A DNA stretch of 60,000 nt from Owenia fusiformis. Lineage: Eukaryota > Annelida > Polychaeta > Sabellida > Oweniidae. The translations under genes were made by a program, and so were the position numbers. Below are positions 34,170 to 45,355 of the stretch, one piece after another (within the stretch, counting starts at the first letter, position 1; each line of letters opens with the position of its first letter). Under the pieces are notes generated by a model that worked only from the letters and a program-made list of their open reading frames with translations, had not been told where the DNA came from and searched no databases. The stretch covers positions 19,207,513 to 19,267,512 of the forward strand of contig CAIIXF020000004.1 in NCBI GenBank assembly GCA_903813345.2, written 5' to 3'.

Positions 34170-35612
34170 CTAATGCCAAACTGCCAACTTCAATAACATT
34201 TACAAACTGATCACAAACTAATACCACACTGCCTACTTCAATACCATTTACAAACAGGCCACATATTAATACCACATTGACTACTTCAATACCATTTACA
34301 AACAGGCCACAGATTAGTGCCACGCTGCCTACTTCAACAACATTTACAAACAGGGCACAGATTAATGCCTCGCTGCCTACTTCAATACCATTTACAAACA
34401 GGCGACAGTCTCATACCACTCTGCCTACTTCAACAACATTTACAAACAGGCCACAGATTAGTCCCACACTGCCTACTTCAACAACATTTACAAACAGGGC
34501 ACAGACTAATGCCAAACGGCCTACTTCAATAACATTTACAAACAGGCCACAGATTAATGCCACGCTGCCTACCTCAAAAACATTTACAACCAGGCAACAG
34601 TCTCATACCACTCTGCCTACTTCAACAACATTTACAAACAGGCCTCGGATCAATGCCTCACTGCCTACTTCAATACCATTTACAAACAGGCCACAGACTA
34701 ATGCCAAACTGCCTACTTCAATAACATTTACAAACAGGCCACAGACTAATACCGCACTGCCTACTTCAATAATATTTACAAACAGACCACGGATTAATAC
34801 CACATTGACTACTTCAATAGCATTAACAAACAGGTCACTGAGTTATGCCACACTGACTACTTCAATAACATTTACAAACAGACCACAGATTAATGCCAAA
34901 CTGCCTACTTCAATAACATTTACAAACATGTCACAGAGTTATGCTTCATTGCCGACTCTAATACCATTTACAAACAGACAACAGATTAATACCACATTGA
35001 CTACTTCAATAACATTTACAAACAGGCCACAGATTAATACCACATTGACTACTTCAATAACATTTACAAACAGGCCTCAGATCAATGCCAAACTGCCTAC
35101 CATAATACCATTTACAAACAGGCCACAGATTAATACCACATTGACTACTTCAATAACATTTACAAACAGGCCTCAGATCAATGCCAAACTGCCTACCATA
35201 ATACCATTTACAAACAGGCCACAGATTAATACCACATTGACTACTTCAACAACGTTTACAAACAGGTCACATATTAATGCCAAACTGCCTACCATAATAC
35301 CATTTACAAACAGGTCACTGACTTATGTCACACTGCCTACTTCAATAACATTTACAAACATGTCACAGATTAATGCCAAATTGCCTACTCCAATAACATT
35401 TACAAACATGTCACAGATTAATGCCAAACTGCCTACGCCAATAACATTTACAAACATGTCACAGATTAATGCCAAATTGCCGACTCTAATACCATTTACA
35501 AACAGACCACATATTATTGCCACACTGTCGACTTCAACAACATTTACAAACAGGTCAAAGACTAATGCCACATTGCCTACATTAATATCATATACTGTAT
35601 AAACAGGCAACA
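34170..35612. repeat. 48-bp minisatellite, about 30 copies, open for 441 codons on the plus strand
   Basis: Unit TACTTCAATAACATTTACAA, ACAGGCCACAGATTAATGCC, ACACTGCC (48 bp). The plus-strand frame from 34277 to 35602 reads 16-residue repeats such as TSITFTNRPQINATLP. The opposite strand is also open in long stretches. The first units (34150-34276) contain in-frame stops, there is no signal peptide, and no conserved flanking domain, so I read it as non-coding. A threonine-rich repeat protein cannot be excluded. Confidence 0.95.
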
Positions 35613-35619
35613 GAGAAAT

Positions 35620-36650
35620 GCCACTGCGTATACTTTTATACCATCAGGAGTACAAGCCACCCTGCATACCTTAATACCATGGACAATTTTTTAATATCTA
35701 TACCAGTATATATTGGTATATATGGATTCTCATTATTTAATGCAGCACATGTTTTAAACATATTAACTGATCATGATAATTAGACGGAGGTCCCAATGCA
35801 ATACGATAATGGTGAAGCAATAAACTCCCTTACAAGATTATCACCAAAGAGCACTTGTTTAGAATAATCTGTCAGTATTGAAGAGGCCATCTTGGAAATA
35901 TTGTAAGTAAGATTTAGGCCATATTTACACTATGTACATTGTACATGTTATTTCATATATGGCACTTCCATCATTTTCTATGACGGGTACACGTATGCAA
36001 ATAAAACCTCGGGAGTAAAACGTGCTGATATTCGAATGTTGCCTAAACTGGTTTCACAGTGTTCCTTACAATTTTTTGATATTCTGATCTTTCTTTCTCT
36101 AATTTTGAAATGTAATAACAATATCCAACATGCAGTTGCCGAGTAACGGGAAACGATGCGTAAGGGCGTCTTTCCCCATTTCCAATAAATCTAATTGGTA
36201 TTACTTGCAAGCTACCCTTAATATAAATGTTACGTTCTACAGATATTGCGATTCCGCTTCTAGGGGAAAATGCAACGAAACATAGTTGAGGATACAATTA
36301 TCTAAAACCATTGTGCAATTTATATATATTCAGCCAGCTATATTGTGAACATATTCGCATAGTTGTTAATAACATGAATGCGGGATTCGCACTGTGTTAT
36401 TGCTTTAAAGGGAGCGGTGTGTAGCGGCAGTGTAAAGTGAAGGTCTGGATCGATAGATGTTTTAGTGAAACGAAGTAGCAGTGGATTGTCATCGCCAGCT
36501 CTGTGTTAACGTTAACCTGCAGCTTGGATGCCGGGCTCTGAAACAAGAATAATAGTGGCGCATATTGGTATATAATATAAGATGGCTTTGGGGTGAACGT
36601 AGCGTCAAGGTGAAGCATACATCGCGAGTCTACTGTCATATACGTCACCG
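35620..36650. other. Intergenic, nothing recognised
   Basis: AT-rich. No splice-supported coding frame on either strand. Confidence 0.4.
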
Positions 36651-37084
36651 ATGCTGAACTGGAAACAATTACACGAGGATAACACTGTACCGAGGTGAGT
36701 ATGACTTAATTTCAGAATCCCTTCGGAGAATCATATCCAATATCAATGAGAAATGACATAAACTAAAAGATAGAAAGTACATTTATAAATGGCTAATCAT
36801 TTTTTGAACTGGGTAGTGTGATCGGGTAGTGTGATCATGGTGAAGGGCGTGGCTAAAATGCACTTTGTAGTTTGATATATCACCATTATCTACAAATAGA
36901 GATTGAACATATTATCGGGGGAAAAGTGTAAGACCGAGAAAAATATTCTTTCTTGTAAAATAAAGACCTATCAAATAAACAATCACTTTTTTCATTTCAA
37001 TTCTTCAGGTCAACGACATCACCCATCTATCCTCCAATAGCAGGCCTCCCTCTCCCTCTCCCACTCACTCTACTGTTCTCGTAG
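36651..37084 (+). CDS. Candidate small two-exon gene or 5' leader (39 codons)
   Basis: ATG at 36651 opens 44 bases (MLNWKQLHEDNTVP...) ending at a good donor, AG|GTGAGT at 36694/36695. A 314-bp intron ends with a strong pyrimidine tract TTTCATTTCAATTCTTCAG, and the next exon starts at 37009. The joined frame continues through YPPIAGLPLPLPLTLLF to TAG at 37082-37084. Both splice sites are of high quality, but the protein is short and I do not recognise it. It may instead be the leader of a longer transcript (the GPCR at 47940 has a 5' UTR acceptor) or chance. Confidence 0.3.
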
Positions 37085-38730
37085 ACTATCCTCTAATCTC
37101 TAGATATCTCTCAGATATTCTCTAACCATGTCTTAGTTTCATTCAACTCTGTTATACGGTAAACACGATACAATTATTTGTCATATTTCGGAAGTGAATC
37201 TTACATATTCACTTGCGGTGTATGACATTCTCACGCGACGTGTATGGCATACTCAACGATCAATGTGAATGTTAGACGGAAGTACTGAAAAACTAAATTG
37301 CCAATCTCAAAGCAAAAAACGAAATCGTGATTATGAAATGTTATCAAGTGCCCTTATTTGTTACTGTAATGAGATCTGTTTATCAAGATATATTCACACC
37401 CCCCTTTCGATTCCTCTCAACGTAATTTCAGGGCTTTCTCTTGATATAATACATGTTTGAAGTTGTTTTTATGTATGTGTTAGACACAGATAATACACTC
37501 ACTGCAAGGGAACACATAACGCATGAATCAAAATATACAAACATGCGTTCTTGGAATTATGAGTGACCTTTTCGCAGCGCAGTGGATGAATACCAGACAC
37601 AAATCATATGTATCAGACACTATACTATAATTGCATACAAAATTTGAATAAAATAAACAAAACACATTTAGAAATACTGTATACTATATTTGATTCTTCA
37701 TCCGCGTTACCCAGGAAAAGAAATTGTGATGTCCAATTTTAAATTCGCGGGATCCTGAATTCGCGATTCTACACTCCCGCGAATATACGCGAATTCAAGA
37801 TGCTCGCGAATTTAACATGTTTTACAGTATACGAAAAAACATTAATTTGAATTTAACACCTACTACATGTTTTAAAATTAAGGATTGTGAACCTCGTACT
37901 GCAACGTTTTTCTTCAAACTTGTTCCATACAAAGCAGAACAAAAATGCCTTTATGTTGTTACATTATTTGGTATGCAGATTGCAGAGTCCCTCCTTTTAG
38001 CGACGTTTGTGTCCCCAGCTATGAGAAGCGCTTCTTACAACTTGAATATTTGAGAAATAAAAAGATGCCATCTATTCTCAAAGGACCACGTAGTGTATCA
38101 CGAACAGTTTCGGACAGTTTTATTCTTGACTAGGAGTTTTGTTAGACCACACATTCCTCATTGTACAATATAACAATATGTTATCTTCCACTTAAGCACA
38201 AGAATAATAGAAACTTCATTTGAATTATACCGATTGATAATGGATTGGTAGCCCATCTTAGTTTTTTTTAATTAAAAAAGATATCGTTTTATCTCATTTT
38301 ACCCACATGGAAAGTTTCTTCTGCACTATGTCAGTAACCACTGAAAGGGGAAGTTTCATATGGTTGAAATGGGAAAAATAGATTTTTAAACGAGAAAAAC
38401 AGTTGAACTGAGGACGTGGGTTACTAATTATCTATCGGTATAATCCAATTGCCTTTTCTATTATTTTTGTGCTTAAATTGAAGATATGTATAATATATAT
38501 TGCCAATGTGACAACATTCATGATGATCGTCAACGTAACAAAAGCGAGGGACTAAATATGTGAATTGCGTCTTCGTTAACATGCCAAACATAGAACCGCC
38601 TGTATATTCTCAAACTAGACTATCTTCCTTACTTTGAGCCAAACTTTTATCCACAACTTGACTCATAAGTGGCGTAGAATCGAGAAATAAAAATATCTTA
38701 CCGAAAACGAAGCACGGAAGTTCTTCCATC
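37085..38730. other. Intergenic with a CpG-bearing AATTCGCG cluster
   Basis: 37730-37815 repeats AATTCGCG, CGCGAAT and CTCGCGAATTTAA in both orientations, probably a small MITE-like repeat. The frame 37945-38133 (ending KKMPSILKGPRSVSRTVS) looks somewhat protein-like but has no supporting start, splice site or homologue I can name. Confidence 0.35.
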
Positions 38731-38732
38731 TT

Positions 38733-38759
38733 GTTACGCTGACGTATCGTCAGCGTAAC
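38733..38759. repeat. Perfect 12-bp inverted repeat (hairpin)
   Basis: GTTACGCTGACG, loop TAT, CGTCAGCGTAAC; arms pair perfectly. Confidence 0.95.
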
Positions 38760-39195
38760 TAGGTGAGTACCAGTGGTTACTGAACCTGGCCGATAATCGT
38801 TAGAATAGAATATGTATGCATTTGGAAACTTGCTACGACTGAACTTCAGTTAAATAATGAGGTCATAACGTGGTTGTTGCATATAAAAAATAGAAACAAT
38901 GATCGATGAAGTAACCATAACGATCGATTAAACGAGATGACTGATTAAAGACTTACCAATACAGGTGATTAGTCTCGTTCAGTCATAATGGCGGTGCTAA
39001 TTTCCATGTTATCGTACACATGTGATACTACCCTTTGCAGTCGTTTGACTTCGCTTCTAAAAGAGAGCTTCGTCTTCTGACGTTATCGCATAGTTGATGG
39101 GCACCCATTTTGCATGTGTTCCTTTCAGCTTGCTGATTGGTTGAGGAAAAGCAACGCGAAATGTTTGAAATGGTCTTGGACCCGGTGTAAAAGAA
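38760..39195. other. Intergenic, nothing recognised
   Basis: No coding support on either strand. Confidence 0.4.
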
Positions 39196-39243
39196 ATTAT
39201 GGTCCCCTGGGGATTATGGTCCCCTGGGGATTATGGTCCCCTT
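39196..39243 (+). repeat. 18-bp tandem repeat, about 2.7 copies
   Basis: ATTATGGTCCCCTGGGG repeated; each unit holds the palindrome CCCCTGGGG. Confidence 0.9.
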
Positions 39244-39634
39244 TCTTAAAGGCCCTTACTGGCCCTGATTGTGGATACAAATTATCTACCTGAGGGGCCG
39301 AGGGTTGATATAAATGTATTTACCGAGGGATATACCCTTTATCAAAAATCGAGTATTCAATAACTGATTTATCCTAAACTTAGTAGATTATGAGAATTAA
39401 ATATGCATTGAATTTTAGGGAACCCTAATGTAGTTATTACAAATGATAATTACAATCAAAACATGATATTTATCTCGATTTCAAGTCCTAATACAATTTT
39501 TGTTTTTTAAAACTCAACAGGTTTTAACATTTAACAATCTATGAAATTAATGTTTATCTAATAGAGCCAAAGTATATCCATCAAAAGCAATCCTAAAGCA
39601 CCAAAAGAAATTCCCGGGGATTGCTGATGAGCAG

Positions 39635-39682
39635 GTGATATATATATCTCCCGCACACCCCAGCGGGAGATATATATATCAC
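39635..39682. repeat. Perfect 20-bp-arm hairpin
   Basis: GTGATATATATATCTCCCGC (39635-39654), 8-base loop ACACCCCA, then its exact reverse complement (39663-39682). Outer bases TGAGCAG/CGCTCA extend the pairing imperfectly. Confidence 0.95.
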
Positions 39683-40970
39683 ACGCTCACCTCAGATATC
39701 GCTTATATTCCCGCATGTTATTTACCTATATTACAATACTTAGTATGGGATAAATAAGAATATCTAATGATGCTTGAATTAAGACACATGCTGTATGAAC
39801 ACTTTATACTCAAATATGATTTATCCCACATACCCCGAATCACAAGTGGCTATAGTGACCATATTTTTCATCAAAGTTGAGAAGAGTCAATGACATTTGG
39901 CATTCTTTTTCGACACTGTATTTAACACCTCCTGTGAAAATGTGAATGAAAATGGCAAAAACCTTTTTCTCAAAACTTATTGATCGACCTGGAATGTGAA
40001 ACCAATTAGAGAGACTACTCTTCCATGTTTTCCAACACAATTACAGTAAAAGAGTCAGCACAATGGAGATTTTCAGGGCACAATTTCTTCAAAATTAGCC
40101 TTCCGATTGCCCCAATTCTTTTTTAAACATATAATTAACCTTCTGATGCGTTGAGATACCATATACCATATATTTTCCCTTATACCATATGCCATATTTT
40201 TTACACCTCTTATATCATATACAAAAAAATTGCCCCCTCTTATACAATATACAATGAATGTACAATGTACAATAAATTTTCACCCTCTTTTACGATATAC
40301 AATATCCCTATACACCCCCTGTCGTCTAATTACAAATAGAAAGCTTTCAAAATCGGTATAAATAATTTAAAAGGCTAAATGATTACATAGTTTCTATGCT
40401 ATTCAATATATTGCCACCTAATGTAAAATATGCATTTTCATGATTTGATGCTATTGATGGAACATACAGTGACCACGCTGTTATAGCATGGCGGTTACGC
40501 CACCTCTGAAAACGAGGTTGGGCTGCTACGTTGAATGATATGTCCAATAAAATGGCCACGATGGAACAGAAAGCTAAAATTGGTGCATTTTTTCTACTAC
40601 TTTGTATCAATAAAAGGATGAACGATTAATGTAAACGTCGCATTCGGTGATGCATTCAGTAATGTATATTTTGAACGTAGTCTTTGCAAATTGATATCCG
40701 GGGATAACATGAAAGAAGCGAAAAACTGTCGAGTTTGAAATTCAAAACTACACAAAATTTTGAATTTTTTTGTCGTTAGGGAAATGGTCTACATCATTGC
40801 CTCGGGGTATATAAATATAACCTACATACGATCATGCAAAGCCAATTGGGCATTAGAAACCACCTAATATGTTCTACTGAAGCCATAATAATGTATATTG
40901 AATTTGCGGTAACGCAAAAAATGATGGAATGATGAACCTCGTTCAAATATGAAACCCCGATTCATTGTTA

Positions 40971-41121
40971 TTAATTGTCATCTTCATCAGTACTTGATGC
41001 TAACTCTTCTTTTGCCTCTTCATTGCTATCATTCACTTTCATTGGTTTCATTAATAAAGCAAGCCACTTTCGTTTTTTCCTTGCCCTATAGAGGCTCAAA
41101 CAAGAGCGTCTCTTGCGATTC
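40971..41121 (-). CDS. Candidate terminal exon of an unrecognised minus-strand gene
   Basis: After a clean acceptor (TTTGTTTTCAG|G) the frame reads NRKRRSCLSLYRARKKRKWL, a short linker, then EEAKEELASSTDEDDN and TAA: a basic stretch followed by an acidic tail, which is unlike chance sequence in this AT-rich DNA. It needs two bases from an upstream exon. A candidate ending GCTACAAG at 44744 supplies exactly that phase. The protein family is unknown to me. A basic/acidic tail of this kind would fit a nuclear protein, but that is only a guess. Confidence 0.45.
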
Positions 41122-41380
41122 CTGAAAACAAATATAGTAATTCAATAGAGAGGTTCGCAAAACGATTTTTAGCTCAACAGATCCGTAGCCGTAACATATT
41201 TACCAGATTGATGCGTAGTCAGTTCAATTTATACGTGAAGCGATACGGAAAACACGAAAAATGAGGCTTTTCTACGTTGATCAATTACGTATCCCATTCT
41301 ATCTTTCGATTATATTGATTTTTGTTCTAAATGTATCACTATATGAACAAGCAAAGTGTGTTGTGTATAATTTGACTTAA

Positions 41381-41580
41381 AAAGGAGTGGTATCGATATG
41401 GAGAACTTTTTGAACACAGGTTTCTCTTAAACCAGTCATAAAAAATCTAAAACTTTAACACATCGTCAATTTAATGGTCATCTTTTGAATGGTAACAATA
41501 TAATTTGAAAAATATATATATACTTTCATCTATATTGTTTTAGAAAACACATCAAACACTTGTTTCGTTCTTGGTATCAT
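41381..41580 (+). mobile_element. Half copy of the foldback element at 15096-15937
   Basis: Starts AAAGGAGTGGTATCGATATG and continues TTTCTCTTAAACCAGTCAT, CACATCGTCAATTTAATGGT and TTGTTTTAGAAAACACATCA, matching the reverse complement of 15620-15937 with small changes. Only one arm is present. Confidence 0.8.
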
Positions 41581-41689
41581 GTTTCCAGAGTGATTCATAT
41601 AGGGTGATTTTGGTATGTTTTGGTATTTTGAGCATGTTTTTTTAAAATGACCATAAAATCACGACGATAGGGAAAGGGGGAGGGTGGTT

Positions 41690-42680
41690 GTAATTCAAGT
41701 AGATATCAGGTTGTCCCCGATTGTGTTTTGCGGTTGTCCCCAGTTGGATGTTAGTTGAGTATATCGGAATCAATGTTTCGCTTTGGTTTATTGGTTGTGC
41801 CTGATTGTGTTTTGATGAGTTGATTAAATCGAATAGTATTTAGTTGAGCTTGGTTGTGTAATGGTGGGTTACTGTCAGGTAGATATTGCCGAATTGTGTT
41901 GTGTCAGTTTGAGAGTCGGTTGTCTTTTGATGGTTGTTAGTCTGGTGATTTAGTATCGGGTTGTGCCCCATTGTGTTATGTTAATTTTATAATAGGTTGT
42001 GTTGTCTTGTGAATATGTAATGTTGGTTGGGTAGCTGGTTGTAGCTAGTCGGGTGGGGTATCTGGCTGTGTCTGATTGTGTTGTATGATTGGCGTTGCCT
42101 CCAATTGGAGTAAGTTAGTTGTGTATACATGTATTGGTATTACAGTTTGATTGTGTTTTATTGCTTATGCCTGATTTTGTTTTGCTTGTTTGGTTTTTGG
42201 TTTATGGAAAATTGTGTTGTGTTATTTCGGGTTGTACCAAATTGTGTGGTGATAATTATACAGTTCGTTGTGTTTTCGTGGCTGTTATTTTAGTTGTGTT
42301 TTATTGGTTGTGCCCGATTGTGTTTTAATTGTTTAGTGTTGTGTTGTTCACAATTGTGTTGAGTTAGTTCAACAATTGGTTGTGTTTGCCTTTGTTGCTT
42401 TATCATTGGGTTGTGACATATTGTGTTAATTTGACAGGTGGTTGTGTTTTGGGGGTTGAAAAGCAGGTTGCGCTATGCTGGCTTTGGTGCTTGGTTATGC
42501 TCTGTTGCGTTCTGTGTATGTTGTCACTTGGTTATGCTCTATTGTACTGTTGTATGTTGGTGACCTAGGTTGTGTTTGGTTGTAATAAGTATATGTCTTG
42601 TTACGGGCTGTGTCCGATCGGGTTGTGGTGTATTATTGGGTTAAGATACAAATGGCCAGTTTAGGGTATTATGTTGTTGG
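41690..42680 (+). repeat. T/G-rich degenerate repeat region
   Basis: About 1 kb with strong strand bias: plus strand rich in GGTTGTGTT, GATTGTGTTTT and GGTTGTGCCC words at irregular roughly 20-50-bp spacing, with almost no runs of A or C. It looks like an old, heavily mutated minisatellite. ORFs inside (for example 42119 and 42380) are compositional artefacts. Confidence 0.75.
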
Positions 42681-42699
42681 TATATCAGTTGGTTGGTAT

Positions 42700-44500
42700 A
42701 TTCAGGGTAGATTCAAAGGGTATTATAATATGTTTGTACACATTATTAGTATGTTATAGGTTTGGTACCTACATGTATTAATATATAATGCAATCTCTTG
42801 TGTGAGATATTCAACTGGTATGATTGGCGTTAGTTTTGCGGTCCATGTGCAGTATGGCAAGTGACTTTAAAGGGCTATATCTTTCATCATGGGATTGAAA
42901 TCAAGATAAGTAAGAGACCAACTTGAACAAGGCTACGAATGCCTATATGGTTTGTTATGTCTAAGAAACTATTTATTGGATTCACTCCATAATAGACATC
43001 ATGCATATGCTTAAGATGGAATTCTACTTTTGAGTGAAATAAAAATATGCTATATGAGTACATAGGTGTTGCAATAGAGGTCAAATATTCGGCTGGATGG
43101 ATTTCACTCAAGCTTGATATGACAGGATGAATCACTTATACCATTTGTTTAGATTGCATGTGCTCCTTCGGAACCAATTATAACATTGATAAGTATACTT
43201 ATAAGGGCATACTTAAAAAGATAGTGAGGTCAAAAGGGATAGGATGATGTTACGTCAAGCGTGCATGCTTTCATGTTATGTCAAAAAGCACTTGCTGCAT
43301 TCTTAATATTCTCGAAAAAAAATTTTGTTGCATAATGCGGTAACTGCCCTCCCCTCAATGACCACTATTTCAGCCTTTCTGGCTTCAAACCCTTAAATAT
43401 TCCCCAAAGAATAATTTGACACTGAATTGATTATCGTAAACCTAGAAATAATCTAAGTGATATTCTTCATTTTGAAATTGAAATTGAAATTAATAAATGA
43501 CCCCTTGGGATGAAAGGTTTAATATATATTTTTGCATTCACCAAAAATACTTATGGAGTTGTGATTCTGAAATCTGACACTACCAATGGTGTAATTTGAA
43601 AACTTACTGCAGATGAAGTCTTTTATTTGACCCTAGCTAGTTTTCACTAGTCTAAGTCACAGATTGAGATGCGTTTATAATTACGTACTTCAAAAAATGT
43701 ACTGCGAAACGAAAATTATCGTATCCGTAAACGTAACGAGATACGGATGCGGATACGTTTTAGCTAACCCGTTGTGCAAACCCTCTCTTCATACAATTCA
43801 TACGCAGTCGTATAACGACCTTGCGATTGAAACCTTATTATTTACAATATACACCACATTCCTGTTCTGGATTTGTCATTTTATGGCTTGCTTATACACA
43901 GTTTACTTACAGTTAATATTTTAAGTGGCTCTGAGGCACATATACTTAGAAACCTAGAGAATGAACTAAAATTCATGAACTTGCATATCTCAGCCCGTAG
44001 GTTTACATCTTATATTCTGCTTCTTGTAGACCCTGGCAGATTTGACTCAGTCTTTATAACCATCCATATATGCGTCACCGAATGGAACTAGTTTAAAAGG
44101 AAATCTTGACGTAACCGTCACGCTTAATAACAGCGTGGTGACAATGTATTGCCATGCTGAGGGATGTTGTTTGATCAGGACGGGTATTACCATTTACCAC
44201 TGATACTGATATGTAGACAATTATGCTGTATGAATAGATTATTGTAATAGCAAGTTCTTTTATCGATAAACCATAGGTAGTGGATCAGTTCATAAAGTTG
44301 AAAATTCATCTCGAAGACAACCGTTGAAGATTCAGACATCATGAGGCCACGAGAGGCTGGCAACATTGCATCAAACATCCAGATACTGTTTCATAACTAA
44401 AGTCAAATAATAACGTAAAACGAATGTGAGATAAAATGATATCACGAGAAAGAATTGATATTGGATTTGTACTCTCTTACTTCAGACGCTCATACTCGCT
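42700..44500. other. Intergenic, nothing recognised
   Basis: AT-rich, no supported exon. CpG-bearing inverted words occur near 43700-43765 (ATCGTATCCGTAAACG, GATACGGATGCGGATACG). 44105-44145 carries, in reverse, the CACGCTGTTAT...GGTTACGTCAAG motif also seen at about 40470. Confidence 0.4.
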
Positions 44501-44515
44501 TAGTTAGATTTTCAG

Positions 44516-44715
44516 CATCTTCCGATCACAGGGCTTCAAAATCCAGAATACTTCTTTCATTTTACCCCCTGCGATAAGCAGTTAGCATTTCCCCGATTAA
44601 GAACTCGCAATTTGATTCGCTGTCCAAGTGATTCAGTTTTATCGGGCGCATCCAAATTGATTATGGCAGGGGGGAAGAAGGAGGTACGGATTCTGGACAC
44701 CTGCTTAGGAGGATG
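44516..44715. mobile_element. MITE copy 2 with an 8-bp target-site duplication (one mismatch)
   Basis: Termini CATCTTCC and GGAGGATG. Flanks ATTTTCAG (44508-44515) and GTTTTCAG (44716-44723). Long identities to copy 1: TCCGATCACAGGGCTTCAAA at the left and TACGGATTCTGGACACCTGC at the right. It is 200 bp against 233 bp for copy 1; the difference is in the central region. Confidence 0.9.
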
Positions 44716-44743
44716 GTTTTCAGTCACTATTAAAACATCATAC

Positions 44744-44859
44744 CTTGTAGCAGATCCAACATGACTGACGCCATGAACTTCAACAACACCAAAACATTGA
44801 CTGCCATCAGTGTCATCAATTAATAATATGAAGAGCCACCAATTCCATAAATTCGTCGT
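44744..44859 (-). CDS. Candidate internal exon linked to 40971-41121
   Basis: The minus-strand frame DDTDGSQCFGVVEVHGVSH then VGSATR ends at donor AG|GTATGA in phase 2, matching the terminal exon at 40971-41121 (R-N-R-K-R-R across the junction). The 5' limit is not clear: no good acceptor is visible. The neighbouring frame upstream (IPPSWLMDTSICVRYRQHGI and so on) also looks protein-like but is offset by one base, so there may be a frameshift and the locus may be a pseudogene. A dispersed repeat overlaps its upstream side (about 44930-45030). Confidence 0.35.
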
Positions 44860-45065
44860 CTACTCTTGTTAATTTTTGCGCTCCATCCGAGTGATAAATT
44901 CCATGTTGTCGATATCGAACGCATATACTAGTATCCATGAGCCAGGAGGGGGGAATTCTTTCTAAATCTTTCTGAGTGACTCTGGACTTTTTTAAACTGG
45001 ACACCCTTGACAAAAGTTGGCTACGGGCCTGATACCAGTTGAATAAATACAGAATACCAGATCAT

Positions 45066-45185
45066 TTTGATTGATATCATTTTAAAGGACGAGTTAATAT
45101 CAACTATCAACATGAGTGAGCGAAGCGAATGAGTGTTGATATTTGTTCTCGATAATAACATTAAAAAATAAATTTGATATCTATT
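45066..45185. repeat. Imperfect palindrome with a GCGAAGC apex
   Basis: GAGTTAATATCAAC...CATGAGTGA on the left mirrors AATGAGTGTTGATATT...CTCGAT on the right. The centre is GCGAAGC (45120-45126), a sequence known to form an unusually stable DNA mini-hairpin. Confidence 0.7.
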
Positions 45186-45199
45186 GGCAAAATGAATAA

Positions 45200-45285
45200 C
45201 CGGAGGATATCGCCACGACATACTCCGGAAAACCAGTATGCGGCAGAGGATATCGTGACGATATACTCCGCTTGTTGATTTCCCG
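45200..45285. repeat. Two tandem copies of a ~30-bp palindrome
   Basis: CCGGAGGATATCGCCACGAC then ATACTCCGG, and again GCAGAGGATATCGTGACGAT then ATACTCCGC. Each copy is itself close to palindromic. Confidence 0.8.
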
Positions 45286-45355
45286 CCAAATTGACTATTT
45301 GGCATGAAATTCATTTTGCAATGATATTATACATTTAGTACACTCCTTGTAAGTG

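Noticed and set aside
37945-38133. 62-codon frame ending KGPRSVSRTVSDSFILD as a gene
   Set aside because: Somewhat protein-like, but no homologue I can name, no splice site or upstream exon; left as a note only.
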